DNA of 64,000 nt from Rhizobium sp. RU20A (lineage in GTDB: Bacteria; Pseudomonadota; Alphaproteobacteria; Rhizobiales; Rhizobiaceae), in NCBI RefSeq assembly GCF_900155885.1, contig NZ_FTMB01000007.1:1-64000 (forward strand), given 5' to 3'. Within the stretch, counting starts at the first letter, position 1. Each line of letters opens with the position of its first letter. Position numbers and translations under genes: made by a program. This document shows positions 1 through 9,537 of this stretch, piece after piece. The notes under the pieces are model-generated. The model was not told the origin of the DNA, ran no database searches, and saw nothing but the letters and a program-made list of their open reading frames with translations.

Positions 1-143
1 ATGTTGATCAGTGGCGCGCTGGCGTGACCGTTGGTTACCAGATCACGGAAGGCCTGAAGACCCTCGCAACCGTCAACTACACGGACAACGACCGTGCGGC
101 CGGTGTTACTGCAGGCTTCATCCGCCTGCAGCGCGACTTCTAA
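1..143 (+). CDS. porin, C-terminal fragment (gene starts before the window)
   Basis: An open frame entering from the left edge (codons in register from base 3) ends with the TAA at 141-143. The visible peptide has alternating beta-strand character (GVTVGYQITEGLKTLATVNY, then AGVTAGFIRLQRDF) and ends in Phe, the terminal residue recognised by the outer-membrane insertion machinery. This fits the end of a Porin_2-family (Omp2b-like) general porin, a 16-stranded trimeric channel common in Rhizobiales. Only about 46 residues are visible, so substrate or paralogue cannot be told. A small hairpin follows immediately. Confidence 0.75.
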   Translation, partial: VDQWRAGVTVGYQITEGLKTLATVNYTDNDRAAGVTAGFIRLQRDF

Positions 144-519
144 CAAACTCGCCTGAAAGGGCGAGTCTGCCGCTTTCCATTACCCGCGCAGCCGACAGGT
201 TGCGCGGGCGATGCGCGTTTGCAACACAAATGCAATTTTACCACGAGAATTGTGTTCGAATGGTTGAGTATCACTCACCTTATCAATTAACCTCTTAAAA
301 AAGAACATCGACGGCTGTGATCAACAGGCGGCGGGACGCGGTGAAGCGCGTTTGCCGTAATGACCTTGCTCGTTCTGAAAATTTCGGACGCGAGGCGGGC
401 AAAGGTGAGGAATGTGAGGTTAAGTAATGCGATCCGCGATCTGTTCTGGCTCCCTTGGGAAAGCAAAGCCGCCGTCCGATGAGGGCGAATGCAGCGCGAC
501 CTTCGGTGGTCAGGACGCG
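144..519. other. intergenic region between porin and recombinase
   Basis: About 375 bases, more AT-rich around 230-300 than its surroundings. Apart from the hairpin at 147-166 no gene is convincing. An ATG at 427, preceded by GAGG, could extend the recombinase N-terminally by 31 residues, but that extension has weaker G/C at third codon positions than the body of the gene and no visible domain. Confidence 0.4.
147..166 (+). terminator. putative terminator hairpin after the porin gene
   Basis: ACTCGCC (147-153) pairs perfectly with GGCGAGT (160-166) around a 6-nt loop, four bases after the porin stop codon. There is no clean T-run, only CTGCCGCTTTCC, so it may be a weak or Rho-assisted terminator. 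Confidence 0.5.
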
Positions 520-1365
520 ATGGTGTCAACAGATCTTCTGGAACTTCTGGATCGCTACGGTGCGGTTCTGTGGGAAGACGGGCGTCACCAGTCCAATGTG
601 AACGCTTTCATCACCGATATTCACGTGAAGCTGAAAGCGCCGCGCTTTTTGCAGTTCTCGCAGCGCATGCTGGACGAGGCCGTGGCGCGGCTGAAGGAGG
701 CGGGCAACAGCAATGCGACGGTCAATCGCAAGCTGAGTGCGCTCAGCAAGCTGCTGCGCAAGGCCTACCGGATGGGCGATATCGGGCCGCTCCCCGAGTT
801 TACGCGCCAGAAGGAGCGGCAGGGTCGTATCCGCTTCCTGGAGCAGGAGGAGGAGGAACGCCTGTTCTCCGCCATCGGCGCCATGTCCGATATCTTCCGG
901 CGGCTCTGCATTTTCCTCGTCGATACGGGCGCGCGCTTTGGCGAGGCGCTTGGCCTGCGCTGGAACGATATTCACGGCCGCATGGCGACATTCTGGATCA
1001 CCAAATCCGGCCGCAGCCGCTCCGTGCCGCTGACGGCGCGGGCGCAAAAGGCGATTGCCGCTTCGGGCGGGCGCTCGCTCGGCCCCTTTTACGGCATCGA
1101 TCGCCAGCAGTTCCGGAAAGCCTGGCTGAAGGCACGCCAGCAGATCGGCCTGTCGCACGACACGGACCTCGTGCCGCACGTTCTGCGCCACACCTGCGCG
1201 TCCCGTCTGGTGCGCGGCGGCATCGACATTCGCCGCGTGCAGATGTGGCTCGGCCACCAGACGCTGACCATGACGATGCGCTATGCGCACCTTGCCTCCG
1301 GCGATCTGGCAATCTGCATTCCCGTGCTGGAAAGGGCCAGCGAGCCGGAGGTCCGGCCGTCCTGA
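520..1365 (+). CDS. tyrosine recombinase/integrase
   Basis: A 281-residue lambda-integrase-family site-specific recombinase that would cut and rejoin DNA through a 3'-phosphotyrosine. The N-terminal half is a SAM-like core-binding domain. The catalytic half carries the first Arg in TGARFGEALGLRW, then HVLRH with the second His/Arg pair, then WLGH and the nucleophile Tyr in MRYAHL, so all key residues are present. It stands alone: no excisionase, no phage genes, and no second copy of a tRNA 3' end was seen nearby, so it looks like a solitary chromosomal XerC/D relative or an island remnant. The start at 520 was chosen at the beginning of the recognisable domain; an alternative ATG at 427 has a better ribosome-binding site. 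Confidence 0.88.
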   Translation: MVSTDLLELLDRYGAVLWEDGRHQSNVNAFITDIHVKLKAPRFLQFSQRMLDEAVARLKEAGNSNATVNRKLSALSKLLRKAYRMGDIGPLPEFTRQKERQGRIRFLEQEEEERLFSAIGAMSDIFRRLCIFLVDTGARFGEALGLRWNDIHGRMATFWITKSGRSRSVPLTARAQKAIAASGGRSLGPFYGIDRQQFRKAWLKARQQIGLSHDTDLVPHVLRHTCASRLVRGGIDIRRVQMWLGHQTLTMTMRYAHLASGDLAICIPVLERASEPEVRPS

Positions 1366-1485
1366 TCGGCGGGCGGCCTGTCTGTTGCCATACCTCCAGG
1401 GCAGGCGTCGCCGGATGGGCGGCCGGCTCAGGGCGCCCGCCCTCCCCGCGGGCGCCCCGAAGCGTCCGCAGTCGCAGGGGGCGTG

Positions 1486-2277
1486 TCAGAAAGGCTTGCC
1501 TTCGATGCGGGCCAGCACGCGCTCGAGGGCAGAGGTGATGGCGCTTGCGCCGCCATGGCGGCGAAAATCGTCGTGCACCTGTTCGTTGAGGCCGCCTTTC
1601 GTCGCGTATTCGTGGCTGAGTTCGGCAAAGGACGGAAGATCGGTGTCGCGCGCGGATACGGAAAGATCGGCAAAGAGCGCCGTGACATAGGTCCGCGCCG
1701 CTTCATCCGGCATGCCCTTTGCACCCAGCCAGCGCACCGTCTCGTCCATGATGCCGAAATAGGTGGCCATCATGGCACTGGCCGCGGCCAGCAATTGATA
1801 CTCCTCCCGGCTTGCGCAGGGCACGGGCGTGCCGAGGATGCCAAACAGGCGTTCCGCGAGAGGATCGGGCGGGAAGATCGCCGTTACGCCGATGCGGCGG
1901 GCAACGAAGGGCAAGGGAATCGCCTGCGTCAAGTTGACGGGCGCGCCGATCCAGTCCGCCACCCTCTCCCGGTCCACGGCCGCCACGAGGCTGATCACCG
2001 CCTGTCCCGCGCGAAAGACCAGCGGGCGCACGACCTCTTCGGCAATCTGCGGGCGGATGGCGAGGATGACCAGATCGGCCGCATCGACGATCGCCTGGTT
2101 GTCGGCGGCGATCTCGACGGCTGGAAAGTCGGCGGCAAGGCGCGCCGCCGTCTGCGCATTGCGCGCCGACACGACAATGCGCGCCGTCGCCGCCGGTTCA
2201 GCCAGAAGACCACGCACCATGGCCTCGGTGATGGCCCCCGTGCCGATAAAGCCGATGGTGGAAAAGGGACTGGACAT
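1486..2277 (-). CDS. pyrroline-5-carboxylate reductase family protein (ProC-like)
   Basis: A 263-residue NAD(P)-dependent reductase of the ProC family, which reduces delta-1-pyrroline-5-carboxylate to proline in the cytoplasm. The N-terminus has the Rossmann fingerprint IGFIGTGAITEAMVRGL, followed by the NVVILAIRP-like segment LVILAIRPQ; the C-terminal dimerisation half has TKGGLNEQ, matching the TPGGxT/E region of ProC. The start (ATG at 2277) places the glycine motif right at the N-terminus; an upstream ATG at 2325 would add a non-conserved tail. The divergence of TPGG to TKGG and the stand-alone position suggest a paralogue rather than the main proC, so no symbol is given. Confidence 0.82.
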   Translation of the reverse strand: MSSPFSTIGFIGTGAITEAMVRGLLAEPAATARIVVSARNAQTAARLAADFPAVEIAADNQAIVDAADLVILAIRPQIAEEVVRPLVFRAGQAVISLVAAVDRERVADWIGAPVNLTQAIPLPFVARRIGVTAIFPPDPLAERLFGILGTPVPCASREEYQLLAAASAMMATYFGIMDETVRWLGAKGMPDEAARTYVTALFADLSVSARDTDLPSFAELSHEYATKGGLNEQVHDDFRRHGGASAITSALERVLARIEGKPF

Positions 2278-2417
2278 CAGGGGCCTCCGGAAGCAATCGG
2301 AACCTTTGGGATGAGGCGCGTGCAATCAGGCCGCCATGATCCGCGCTTGAGCGGCGGAGGAACACGCCTTTTCAGCCGTTCGGATATCACTGGAAGGATC
2401 ATGACGAACAGCCAGAA

Positions 2418-2507
2418 TGGCGGAGAAGAAGGGATTCGAACCCTCGATACCGTTTCCGGTATACTCCCTTAGCAGGGGAGCGCCTTCGACCACTCGGCCA
2501 CCTCTCC
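2418..2507 (-). tRNA. tRNA-Ser (anticodon GCT)
   Basis: Read on the minus strand the 90-nt sequence folds as a class II tRNA: acceptor GGAGAGG pairs with CTTCTCC (one G-T pair), the D-arm GTGGCCGAGTGG is typical for serine, the anticodon loop CTGCTAAG gives GCT, a long variable arm TATACCGGAAACGGTATC follows, and the T-arm has GGTTCGAATCC. The discriminator G and CCA (2418-2420) are encoded. It decodes AGC/AGU. Confidence 0.96.
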
Positions 2508-2652
2508 GTCCGGGTCTGAACTAGTTGCGTCGCGGCGGCATTGCAAGGAAATTCTGATGGGTTTCCCCGAAAAGGTGGCGCGGCTTGCCGCGTGCCGGGA
2601 CGCTTGGCGCCCGGCCGGGCGATGGGGTCGCGCCGGCCGGCCGGTCTTTTTC

Positions 2653-4869
2653 TCAGCCCTTGTTCTTCAGACGGTCGATGGCGTTGAGGGTGGAAGCGCC
2701 GAAATCGCCGTCGATGGGGCCGGTATAGTAGCCGCGTTCCTTGAGCAGCGCCTGCATTTCGCGGCGGAAATTGGCGGTGAAGTTGTTCGGTTGCCCGCGC
2801 AGCTCGTCATATTTGCCCTGGTCGCCACCCTCGACGGAGGCGGCGGCCCAGCGGGCTGCCTCCTTGGGATCGGACTGGGTGCCGAGGCCGAAATCGTAGA
2901 GGCGGCTGAGATTGCCCATGGCATAGGCGCTGCCGGCGTTGGATGCGGCCTCGTACCAGCGGCGTGCTTCGGCATAATCCTGCTCGACGCCGTTACCGAC
3001 ATCATAGAACCAGCCAAGAAGCGCCATGGAATAGGCATCGCCCACATTGGCGGCACGTTCGTACCAGACCTTTGCCTGCTTGTAGTCCTGGGTAATCCCG
3101 AGGCCGTTCTGGTAGGCCCAGCCGAGAGACGACATGGCGCTGACGTCACCGGCTTCGGCCGCCTTCGTGTACCAGGCGAGCGACTGCGCGTAATCCTGCG
3201 GCAGGCCGAGGCCTTCGCGGTAGAACCAGCCGATGGTCGCCATGGCATTGGCATAGCCCTGATCGGCGGAGCGCTGGTACCACTTGACGGATTCGGCGTA
3301 GTCCTGCGCGATGCCGCCATAGCCTTCGCGATAGAGAAAGCCGAGCGAGGCCTGGCCGTAGGCGTTGCCGGCGCCGGCGGCGCGCTCGAACATGGAACGG
3401 CCCTTCTCGACATCGACGGCGCCATCCGTGCCGTAGATGGAGAACCAGGCGAGGTTGGTCAGCGCATACATGTTTCCACCGTCGGCCGCCTTCTGGTAGT
3501 TCTGGCGGGCGTCGGCATACATGCGACCGGCATCCTGGGCGCGGCCGAGCAGGTTGACGAGCATCATGTCGTCAGGATTTTCATTGACGGCCTGGGCGCA
3601 GGCCACCATGGCGCGCTCAGCGTCGATCTTCAGGAAATTCACGCCCTGGAAGCCCGGCATGGACTGCGGCTCGCCCGCCAGCAGATAGCAGTCGCGCGAG
3701 GCCTGCGTGTCCTTGCCGGTCGGGGAGATGTTGATGCCCTTGCGCGGCTCGAGCGCGGCGATCTGCTGCTCGGCCTCGGCGCGGTGCTTGCTATCGGGAT
3801 AGCGCTCGACAAAACGCGTGAGCGCGGCGCCGTCCGTCGATTGCTTGAGGGCTTCCCAGGCAATTTCGTCGGGGCTCGCCGTGGCGCCGGCGGTCGCCTC
3901 GTTCAGAAGCTTCAGCTTCTTCTCGGCCAGCATGCGGTAGACCGGATCGCTGCCGTGTTTCTCGATGAAGAGGTTCAAGAGGTCGGCATCGGCGAGGTCG
4001 CGGATGTTCTGCCAGTCGGCGGCCGCTTCCGACTGGCCGTTCGGCGCAACCTGCTGATCCTCGTTGATGGTGATGTTGACTTCCTTGATGTTGAGGAAGA
4101 TCTGCGCGCCGCCGAGCGAGCCGTAGACGAAGGGCTCCTGACCGCGATTGGTCTCGGCCACCACCTGGTCGCGCACCTTTCCGAGCGCGATGCGCACGTC
4201 GACGCCGGGCTCGGTCAGGTATCTGGACAGGGCCGTGGCAAAGGGGCTGTTCCTGCCCTCCCCGTCCAGCGCCACCGTGCCCGCCTTGGAGGCAAAGGCG
4301 ATCAGCAGATCGGCGCCCTCCGGCTCGACCCTTGCAAGACCGCGGCTGACGGCGCGGGTGGAGATGGAGCGGGTCATCGACTGTTCGAACGGATTGTTGC
4401 GGCAGGCATCGAGAATGATGAGCTTGAGCTTGCTTGCCCCTTCCAGCGACCGCTGCACGCGGTCGAGCGGGATCGCCTCGTCTTCCACGTCCTTGTCGGT
4501 CTTCAGGCGCACATCGACCGGCAGCAGGTAGTTGGTGCCGTTCATTTCCATGCCATGCCCGGAATAATAGACGATCGCAACCTCCGCGCCGGTGGCCGCA
4601 TCTTCGAAATCGCGCAGGGCCTTGACCATGTCCTGGCGGGAAACATCGAAGATCGTCGTCACGCTGTCAAAACCGGCCTCCTCGAAGGAGGTCTTCATCA
4701 GACTCACATCGTTGGAGGGATTGTTGAGCTGCGAGGTCGCCTGATATTTTTCATTGCCGATTAGCAGCGCGACGCGCTTGGCCGCAAAGGCATCCGTGCC
4801 CATGACGACCACGACAGAGACGGACAGAACGGCAAAGGACGCCGCACGCCTGATGAAACCCCGGATCAT
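2653..4869 (-). CDS. secreted caspase-family (C14) protein with Sel1 repeats and peptidoglycan-binding C-terminus
   Basis: 738 residues with a signal peptide (charged MIRGFIRRAA, hydrophobic stretch, cleavage near AFAA-KR). A caspase/metacaspase-like domain follows (about 30-260) with the catalytic dyad visible as His105 in YYSGHG and Cys156 in LDACRNNPF. After a charged linker there are at least five Sel1-like (TPR-type) repeats of about 36 residues (roughly 470-680, motifs such as AMATIGWFYREGLG and AMSSLGWAYQNGLG). The C-terminal segment (ALLKERGYYTGPIDGDFG) matches the PG_binding_1 fold. The likely location is the periplasm; substrate unknown. The start at 4869 has GGAGGA five bases upstream (4874-4879), better than the in-frame ATG at 4881. 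Related caspase-Sel1 proteins are known in rhizobia. Confidence 0.88.
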   Translation of the reverse strand: MIRGFIRRAASFAVLSVSVVVVMGTDAFAAKRVALLIGNEKYQATSQLNNPSNDVSLMKTSFEEAGFDSVTTIFDVSRQDMVKALRDFEDAATGAEVAIVYYSGHGMEMNGTNYLLPVDVRLKTDKDVEDEAIPLDRVQRSLEGASKLKLIILDACRNNPFEQSMTRSISTRAVSRGLARVEPEGADLLIAFASKAGTVALDGEGRNSPFATALSRYLTEPGVDVRIALGKVRDQVVAETNRGQEPFVYGSLGGAQIFLNIKEVNITINEDQQVAPNGQSEAAADWQNIRDLADADLLNLFIEKHGSDPVYRMLAEKKLKLLNEATAGATASPDEIAWEALKQSTDGAALTRFVERYPDSKHRAEAEQQIAALEPRKGINISPTGKDTQASRDCYLLAGEPQSMPGFQGVNFLKIDAERAMVACAQAVNENPDDMMLVNLLGRAQDAGRMYADARQNYQKAADGGNMYALTNLAWFSIYGTDGAVDVEKGRSMFERAAGAGNAYGQASLGFLYREGYGGIAQDYAESVKWYQRSADQGYANAMATIGWFYREGLGLPQDYAQSLAWYTKAAEAGDVSAMSSLGWAYQNGLGITQDYKQAKVWYERAANVGDAYSMALLGWFYDVGNGVEQDYAEARRWYEAASNAGSAYAMGNLSRLYDFGLGTQSDPKEAARWAAASVEGGDQGKYDELRGQPNNFTANFRREMQALLKERGYYTGPIDGDFGASTLNAIDRLKNKG

Positions 4870-5150
4870 CTTGTCCTCCATGGCAGACGGCGGGGCCCTT
4901 TCGAGGCATCCCGCATCGTCATTTTTTCGAGCCCTCCGGCACACGCATCGAAACGCCGCCCGCACCGCCCGTTTTCCCAACTATTACGTATGGCGCGGGC
5001 AGTTTCAATGCGGTGTGAAGCAACGAAATCGGGTCAGACCGAAAATGGAGCAGATGCGTAAAATGCGACCGAATGGATTTGGCAAGCATCAAGTGGCGAT
5101 GTGCAAAGTGTCACGAGGAGAAAGGCCCGCGACAGACAGGAGCTGAGACG

Positions 5151-5501
5151 ATGCTGATGCATGTGGCCCAAGGCAGACCCGGCGAGACATCGACCCGCTA
5201 CAAGCATTTCCCGATCGAACGTCCGTGCCGCATTCTGATCATCGGCCAGCATTTGAAGCCGAAGCAGAAATACCAGGCGCTGCTGCGCGAAATTTCCATC
5301 GGCGGCGCACTTCTCGACTGCAATCCGGGCCTGCAACTGCCCAAGCAGTTCTTTCTGCAGGTGGACGGCTTCAATGACGAGATGGGCTGCTCGCAGGTCT
5401 ACCGGAAGGGCGCAGCGCTCGGTATCCGCTTCAACATGCTGATCTCACAGGAATTCATCAGCCGGCTCATCCGCCTGCAATTTGCCAGCGGCTGCCTTTG
5501 A
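5151..5501 (+). CDS. PilZ-domain protein (degenerate motif)
   Basis: A 116-residue protein consisting of little more than one PilZ fold, the usual receptor domain for cyclic di-GMP. After the N-terminal strand (HFPIERPCRILI) comes REISIGGALLD, which corresponds to the (D/N)xSxxG motif but with Glu in the first position, and the upstream Arg pair is RPCR rather than RxxxR; ligand binding is therefore uncertain. The C-terminal half (CSQVYRKGAALGIRFN) is the standard closing strand pair. The start at 5151 has AGGAGC upstream. It is a distant paralogue of the PilZ gene at 6406, with the DUF2177 gene between them. Confidence 0.78.
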   Translation: MLMHVAQGRPGETSTRYKHFPIERPCRILIIGQHLKPKQKYQALLREISIGGALLDCNPGLQLPKQFFLQVDGFNDEMGCSQVYRKGAALGIRFNMLISQEFISRLIRLQFASGCL

Positions 5502-5596
5502 ACCGAAAGACATCTCGCACGTTTGCGCTTTTTGAAGGCGTGCCGCAATCCGTTGCATCACCGCCCGCGTAACGAGCACAAACGAGGGATGCACCG

Positions 5597-5998
5597 ATGA
5601 AGACCGCACTGATCGCCTATGCCGGCACATTTTCCACTTTGCTCGTTGCCGATGCCATCTGGCTCGGCGTCGTGGCCCGCACCTTCTACCGCGACCAGCT
5701 TGGCTCGATGATGCTGCCCTCGCCGAACTTCACCATCGCGGCGCTGTTCTATCTCTTTTATGCCGTTGCCATCGTCATCCTCGCAGTGTTGCCGGGCGTA
5801 AAGGCGGGATCGATTTGGATGGCGATCGGTTACGGTGCCGTGCTTGGTCTGGCCGCCTACGGCACCTATGACATCACCAACCTTGCGGTTTTGAAGGGCT
5901 GGCCGGTCATCGTCACCGTCGTCGACATGATCTGGGGCACCTTCATCACGGCAACCTGTGCCGCCGCCGGTTATCTGGCGGTTCGCCAGTTCGCCTGA
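5597..5998 (+). CDS. DUF2177 family membrane protein
   Basis: 133 residues with four predicted membrane-spanning helices (about 5-25, 47-68, 73-95, 105-127). The N-terminal TLLVADAIWLGVVARTFYRD and the central YGTYDITNLAVLKGWP are characteristic of the DUF2177 family, found widely in proteobacteria with no assigned biochemical function. A purine-rich ACGAGGG lies eight bases upstream of the ATG. It is an inner-membrane protein; no operon partner is evident, since the flanking PilZ genes are separated by 95 and 407 bases. Confidence 0.85.
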   Translation: MKTALIAYAGTFSTLLVADAIWLGVVARTFYRDQLGSMMLPSPNFTIAALFYLFYAVAIVILAVLPGVKAGSIWMAIGYGAVLGLAAYGTYDITNLAVLKGWPVIVTVVDMIWGTFITATCAAAGYLAVRQFA

Positions 5999-6405
5999 GA
6001 CGGCTATCTACACCATTCCTTGATCGAAAAACGCCGGCGCACCACCGTTCTCCGGGGTTTTGTCATGCGCTGTTTTCCGCCGTCGCCGGGTGCCTGCGTC
6101 CTGCTGCAGACCCGAAATGTAAGTCGCGGCTGGCATTTTGTGACGGATGGCTAGAATCTTAACCATTCCCTTCACCCGACCGAAAGACGGGCCTCGCAAA
6201 ATGGCCTTGAGGTTGCCCGGAGCGCCTCGAAAACAGGATGCCAGCCCTTGTGCATGATGCGCCGGGGCTGGCTCGAGGACCGAAGGCCTTGCGTTTGCGG
6301 GCCAAGGCCTTGCACGCGAGTTTGCTCGAAAAGAAAAAGTTGGAGCAGCAAGGACGGCTTCCCAAGGCCGCCTGACCATGCTCCCGGTCGATATGGGAGA
6401 ATGCC
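5999..6405. other. intergenic region, no supported gene
   Basis: About 400 bases between the DUF2177 and PilZ genes. A 140-codon open frame on the minus strand (6008-6430) is Arg/Pro-rich with no recognisable fold and runs into the PilZ gene, so it is not called. A loose inverted repeat AAAACGCCGG...CCGGGGTTTT (about 6029-6062) might end the DUF2177 transcript. Confidence 0.4.
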
Positions 6406-6828
6406 GTGAAGGATGCGAATGTCTATGCACGGGTGCGATCTGAGTTTTATGAACGCAAATTCGAGCGTTACGCTCTCAATCGCGCAGGGTCGATCATGTC
6501 TGTCCGCCCCGGCCTGTCACAGGTCAGCGTGCGGTCCTGCCAGCTGATCGACATTTCCCGCGGCGGTGCCTCGTTCACCGTGCACAGCACGACAGGTCTT
6601 CCAACCCATTACTATCTGACGATCCTCGGCTTTTCCCGAAAGATCGGCTGCGCGGAGATTTACCGGCGGGACGAGCGGATTTCCGTGGCCTTCATCAAGC
6701 CGATCGATGAGGCGCTGCTGCGCAAGATCGTGCGCGCCGACTTCTTTACCGGCGGAAGCACGACGACGGGCGGGCGCGCCAATACCAAACCGGGCCTCGG
6801 CGTGCGTCCTTCCCCGGATTTCGTCTGA
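6406..6828 (+). CDS. PilZ-domain protein
   Basis: 140 residues beginning with GTG, preceded by GGGAGA at a 5-base spacing. The fold is a single PilZ domain: an N-terminal FERYALNR arginine segment, the DISRGGASF stretch matching DxSxxG, and a closing CAEIYRRDERISVAFI strand pair. The motif is closer to the canonical cyclic di-GMP-binding form than the gene at 5151. The last 25 residues (Gly/Thr/Arg-rich) look disordered. Single-domain PilZ proteins usually act as adaptors that pass on the second-messenger state to motility, polysaccharide or secretion machinery; the partner cannot be deduced here. Confidence 0.83.
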   Translation: MKDANVYARVRSEFYERKFERYALNRAGSIMSVRPGLSQVSVRSCQLIDISRGGASFTVHSTTGLPTHYYLTILGFSRKIGCAEIYRRDERISVAFIKPIDEALLRKIVRADFFTGGSTTTGGRANTKPGLGVRPSPDFV

Positions 6829-6968
6829 GCTCGCTCCGTTCCCCCTTGAAGAAGGCTTGCCTGCCACAAGAAGCGTATTAGGGTCGCAACTGATCAGGAT
6901 CGTTGTTCCGGTCGGTCGTGTCCCGTCATCGGCCGCGGTCGATCACCCCATTCAAGGTGCGCTTTTGC

Positions 6969-8130
<1,162 letters not shown>

Positions 8131-8183
8131 TGCTGACTGCGATGCGAGTGCCCGTCAACTGCGCTTGCCTTATACGCTATTGG

Positions 8184-8200
8184 CTACTGCCTATTGCCTA
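8184..8200 (-). repeat. inverted partial copy of the heptanucleotide array
   Basis: CTACTGCCTATTGCCTA is the reverse complement of two and a half array units with one mismatch, which becomes a G-U pair in RNA. Together with 8084-8128 it can form a 17-bp stem in several registers between the two convergent genes, so it may act as a bidirectional terminator. Confidence 0.75.
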
Positions 8201-8212
8201 GCCCCTCGCTCT

Positions 8213-8479
8213 TCAATGCATCGTCATCCATTCGCGGGCGGCGCGCAGGGCCTTGGCGAGGTCGGACTTCGACATGGTCTGGGCAAGGTCGGCGCGAAGC
8301 GCAGCGGCGCGGTCGGAGCCCTTGATCGCGGCGATGTTGAGCCACTTGTGGGCCGAAACGAGATCGATCTCGCAGCCGCGGCCGGTCGCATACATCAGGC
8401 CCATCTCGCAGAGGAGTTCAGCCTGGTTTTCGCCACCCATCGTGGCATTCGAAGCATTCTGAATGTCAAAGCGTGCCAT
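8213..8479 (-). CDS. short Sel1-repeat protein
   Basis: 88 residues with one clear Sel1-like repeat: AELLCEMGLMYATGRG followed by DLVSAHKWLNIAAIKG, the second helix pair of the motif. No signal peptide is seen, so it is probably cytoplasmic. The start at 8479 has CAGGGACAG upstream; the frame stays open another 69 codons upstream but that part is low-complexity and unlike protein. Small Sel1 proteins of this kind serve as helical docking scaffolds; the partner is unknown. Confidence 0.78.
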   Translation of the reverse strand: MARFDIQNASNATMGGENQAELLCEMGLMYATGRGCEIDLVSAHKWLNIAAIKGSDRAAALRADLAQTMSKSDLAKALRAAREWMTMH

Positions 8480-9011
8480 GATTTCTGTCCCTGTCGTTGT
8501 CTGTCGTTGTGCGTCGTTCTGACGATCTGGTCCCTGTTTGAAGGTCCCGGGGGGCTGCCGTCTTCTGCGGCTCGCTCCCCCCGGACCGTGGCGGTTTTTT
8601 CCGCTCCTCTTATGGGTTTCACTATCGCAGACGGCTTTCAACGGGCGCTTAAAATGCGTGATTAATTTGCTGAAAACAAAGTACAAACAACGCGTAAACG
8701 CAGCTTTTCGTTAAACATCGCAATCCCGTCATTACAGGCATTTCGGCTCAAACTTTACGTTTCTTTCACGCGCCGTTTTCAACGCATTTCTAACCATGCC
8801 GGCGAGAGGCTCGCTGACGCACGGCAAAACAAGAGGTGGCGGGACCCACGGAAATCGCCAAATGACATCGACATCGACGGACCCACCCCGTTTACCTTTA
8901 CGTTTGCGTAAGATAATGTGAGGGTAAGGACAGGGAGGAGCCTGCCCTGCCGCCGACGCACCGACAAGGACCGGAGCCGGCGTGCGCCATGGACCAGGAG
9001 GAAACGTCTTG
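8480..9011. other. divergent promoter region between the Sel1 gene and the DUF2147 gene
   Basis: About 530 bases without a credible gene. It holds imperfect direct repeats of TGTCGTTG just upstream of the Sel1 start (about 8490-8518), an AT-rich part (8650-8720), and the palindrome-in-promoter arrangement at 8891-8917. Confidence 0.5.
8891..8917 (+). promoter_or_regulatory. putative promoter with MerR-type palindrome upstream of the DUF2147 gene
   Basis: TTTACG-TTTG-CGTAAG (8897-8912) is a near-palindrome lying between a possible -35 (TTTACC, 8891-8896) and -10 (GATAAT, 8912-8917). The 16-mer matches the one in the etfQO promoter (27553-27568) at most positions (TTkACGTTTrCGTmAr), suggesting the same or a related regulator. 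Confidence 0.45.
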
Positions 9012-9353
9012 ATGATCGCAAAACTTATGACTGCCGTTGCCATTTCCGTGCTCATGGGAACGAGCGCCATGGCAGCGGAGCCCATCGTGGGCAACTGGAA
9101 GACCCAGAGCGGTGCGACGGCGGCCATCGCCAACTGCGGCGGCGCCTACTGCATCACGCTGAAGACCGGCAAGCACGCCGGCAAGCAGATCGGCAAGGTT
9201 TCCGGCGCAGGCGCCAGCTACAGCGGCGAAGTCACCGACCCCGACAGCGACAAGACCTACAGCGGCTCGGCAAACGTCACGGGCAATTCGCTGAAGCTGA
9301 AGGGCTGCGTTCTTGCCGTCCTCTGCAAGTCGCAGACCTGGTCGCGTCTGTAA
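9012..9353 (+). CDS. DUF2147 family periplasmic protein
   Basis: 113 residues with a signal peptide (MIAKLMTAVAISVLMGTSAMAA, cleavage after AMAA). The mature part begins EPIVGNWKTQSG, typical of DUF2147 proteins, beta-rich periplasmic proteins of unknown function. Four cysteines (two in NCGGAYC, two in GCVLAVLC) could form disulfides. An AGGAGG box (8996-9001) precedes the start; the spacing of 10 to ATG 9012 is a little long, and a TTG at 9009 is possible. A terminator follows at 9388. Confidence 0.85.
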   Translation: MIAKLMTAVAISVLMGTSAMAAEPIVGNWKTQSGATAAIANCGGAYCITLKTGKHAGKQIGKVSGAGASYSGEVTDPDSDKTYSGSANVTGNSLKLKGCVLAVLCKSQTWSRL

Positions 9354-9387
9354 CGGCTGAACGCCGTCCACAGGGGTGAAGACAGAC

Positions 9388-9416
9388 GGCGGGTGTCGAA
9401 AGGCATCCGCCTTTTT
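9388..9416 (+). terminator. intrinsic terminator after the DUF2147 gene
   Basis: GGCGGGTGTC (9388-9397) and GGCATCCGCC (9402-9411) form a 10-bp RNA stem with two G-U pairs, a GAAA tetraloop and a following T5 run. Confidence 0.85.
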
Positions 9417-9537
9417 CGTGTCCGATCTGGGGCGGAACGAAGATGAATGGGAGATGAACCGCACTCTCAGGACGCGTTCAGTTAGCCTCCTTTAAAACGG
9501 CACCATCATCGAACCCCACCGGAATGGACTGGACCAC

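Noticed and set aside
520-2507. Genomic island inserted at tRNA-Ser by the nearby recombinase
   Set aside because: No direct repeat of the tRNA 3' end was found, the interval contains an ordinary ProC-like gene with normal composition, and no other mobile genes are present.
6008-6430. 140-codon minus-strand ORF before the PilZ gene
   Set aside because: Overlaps the PilZ start and has no coding-like composition or family.
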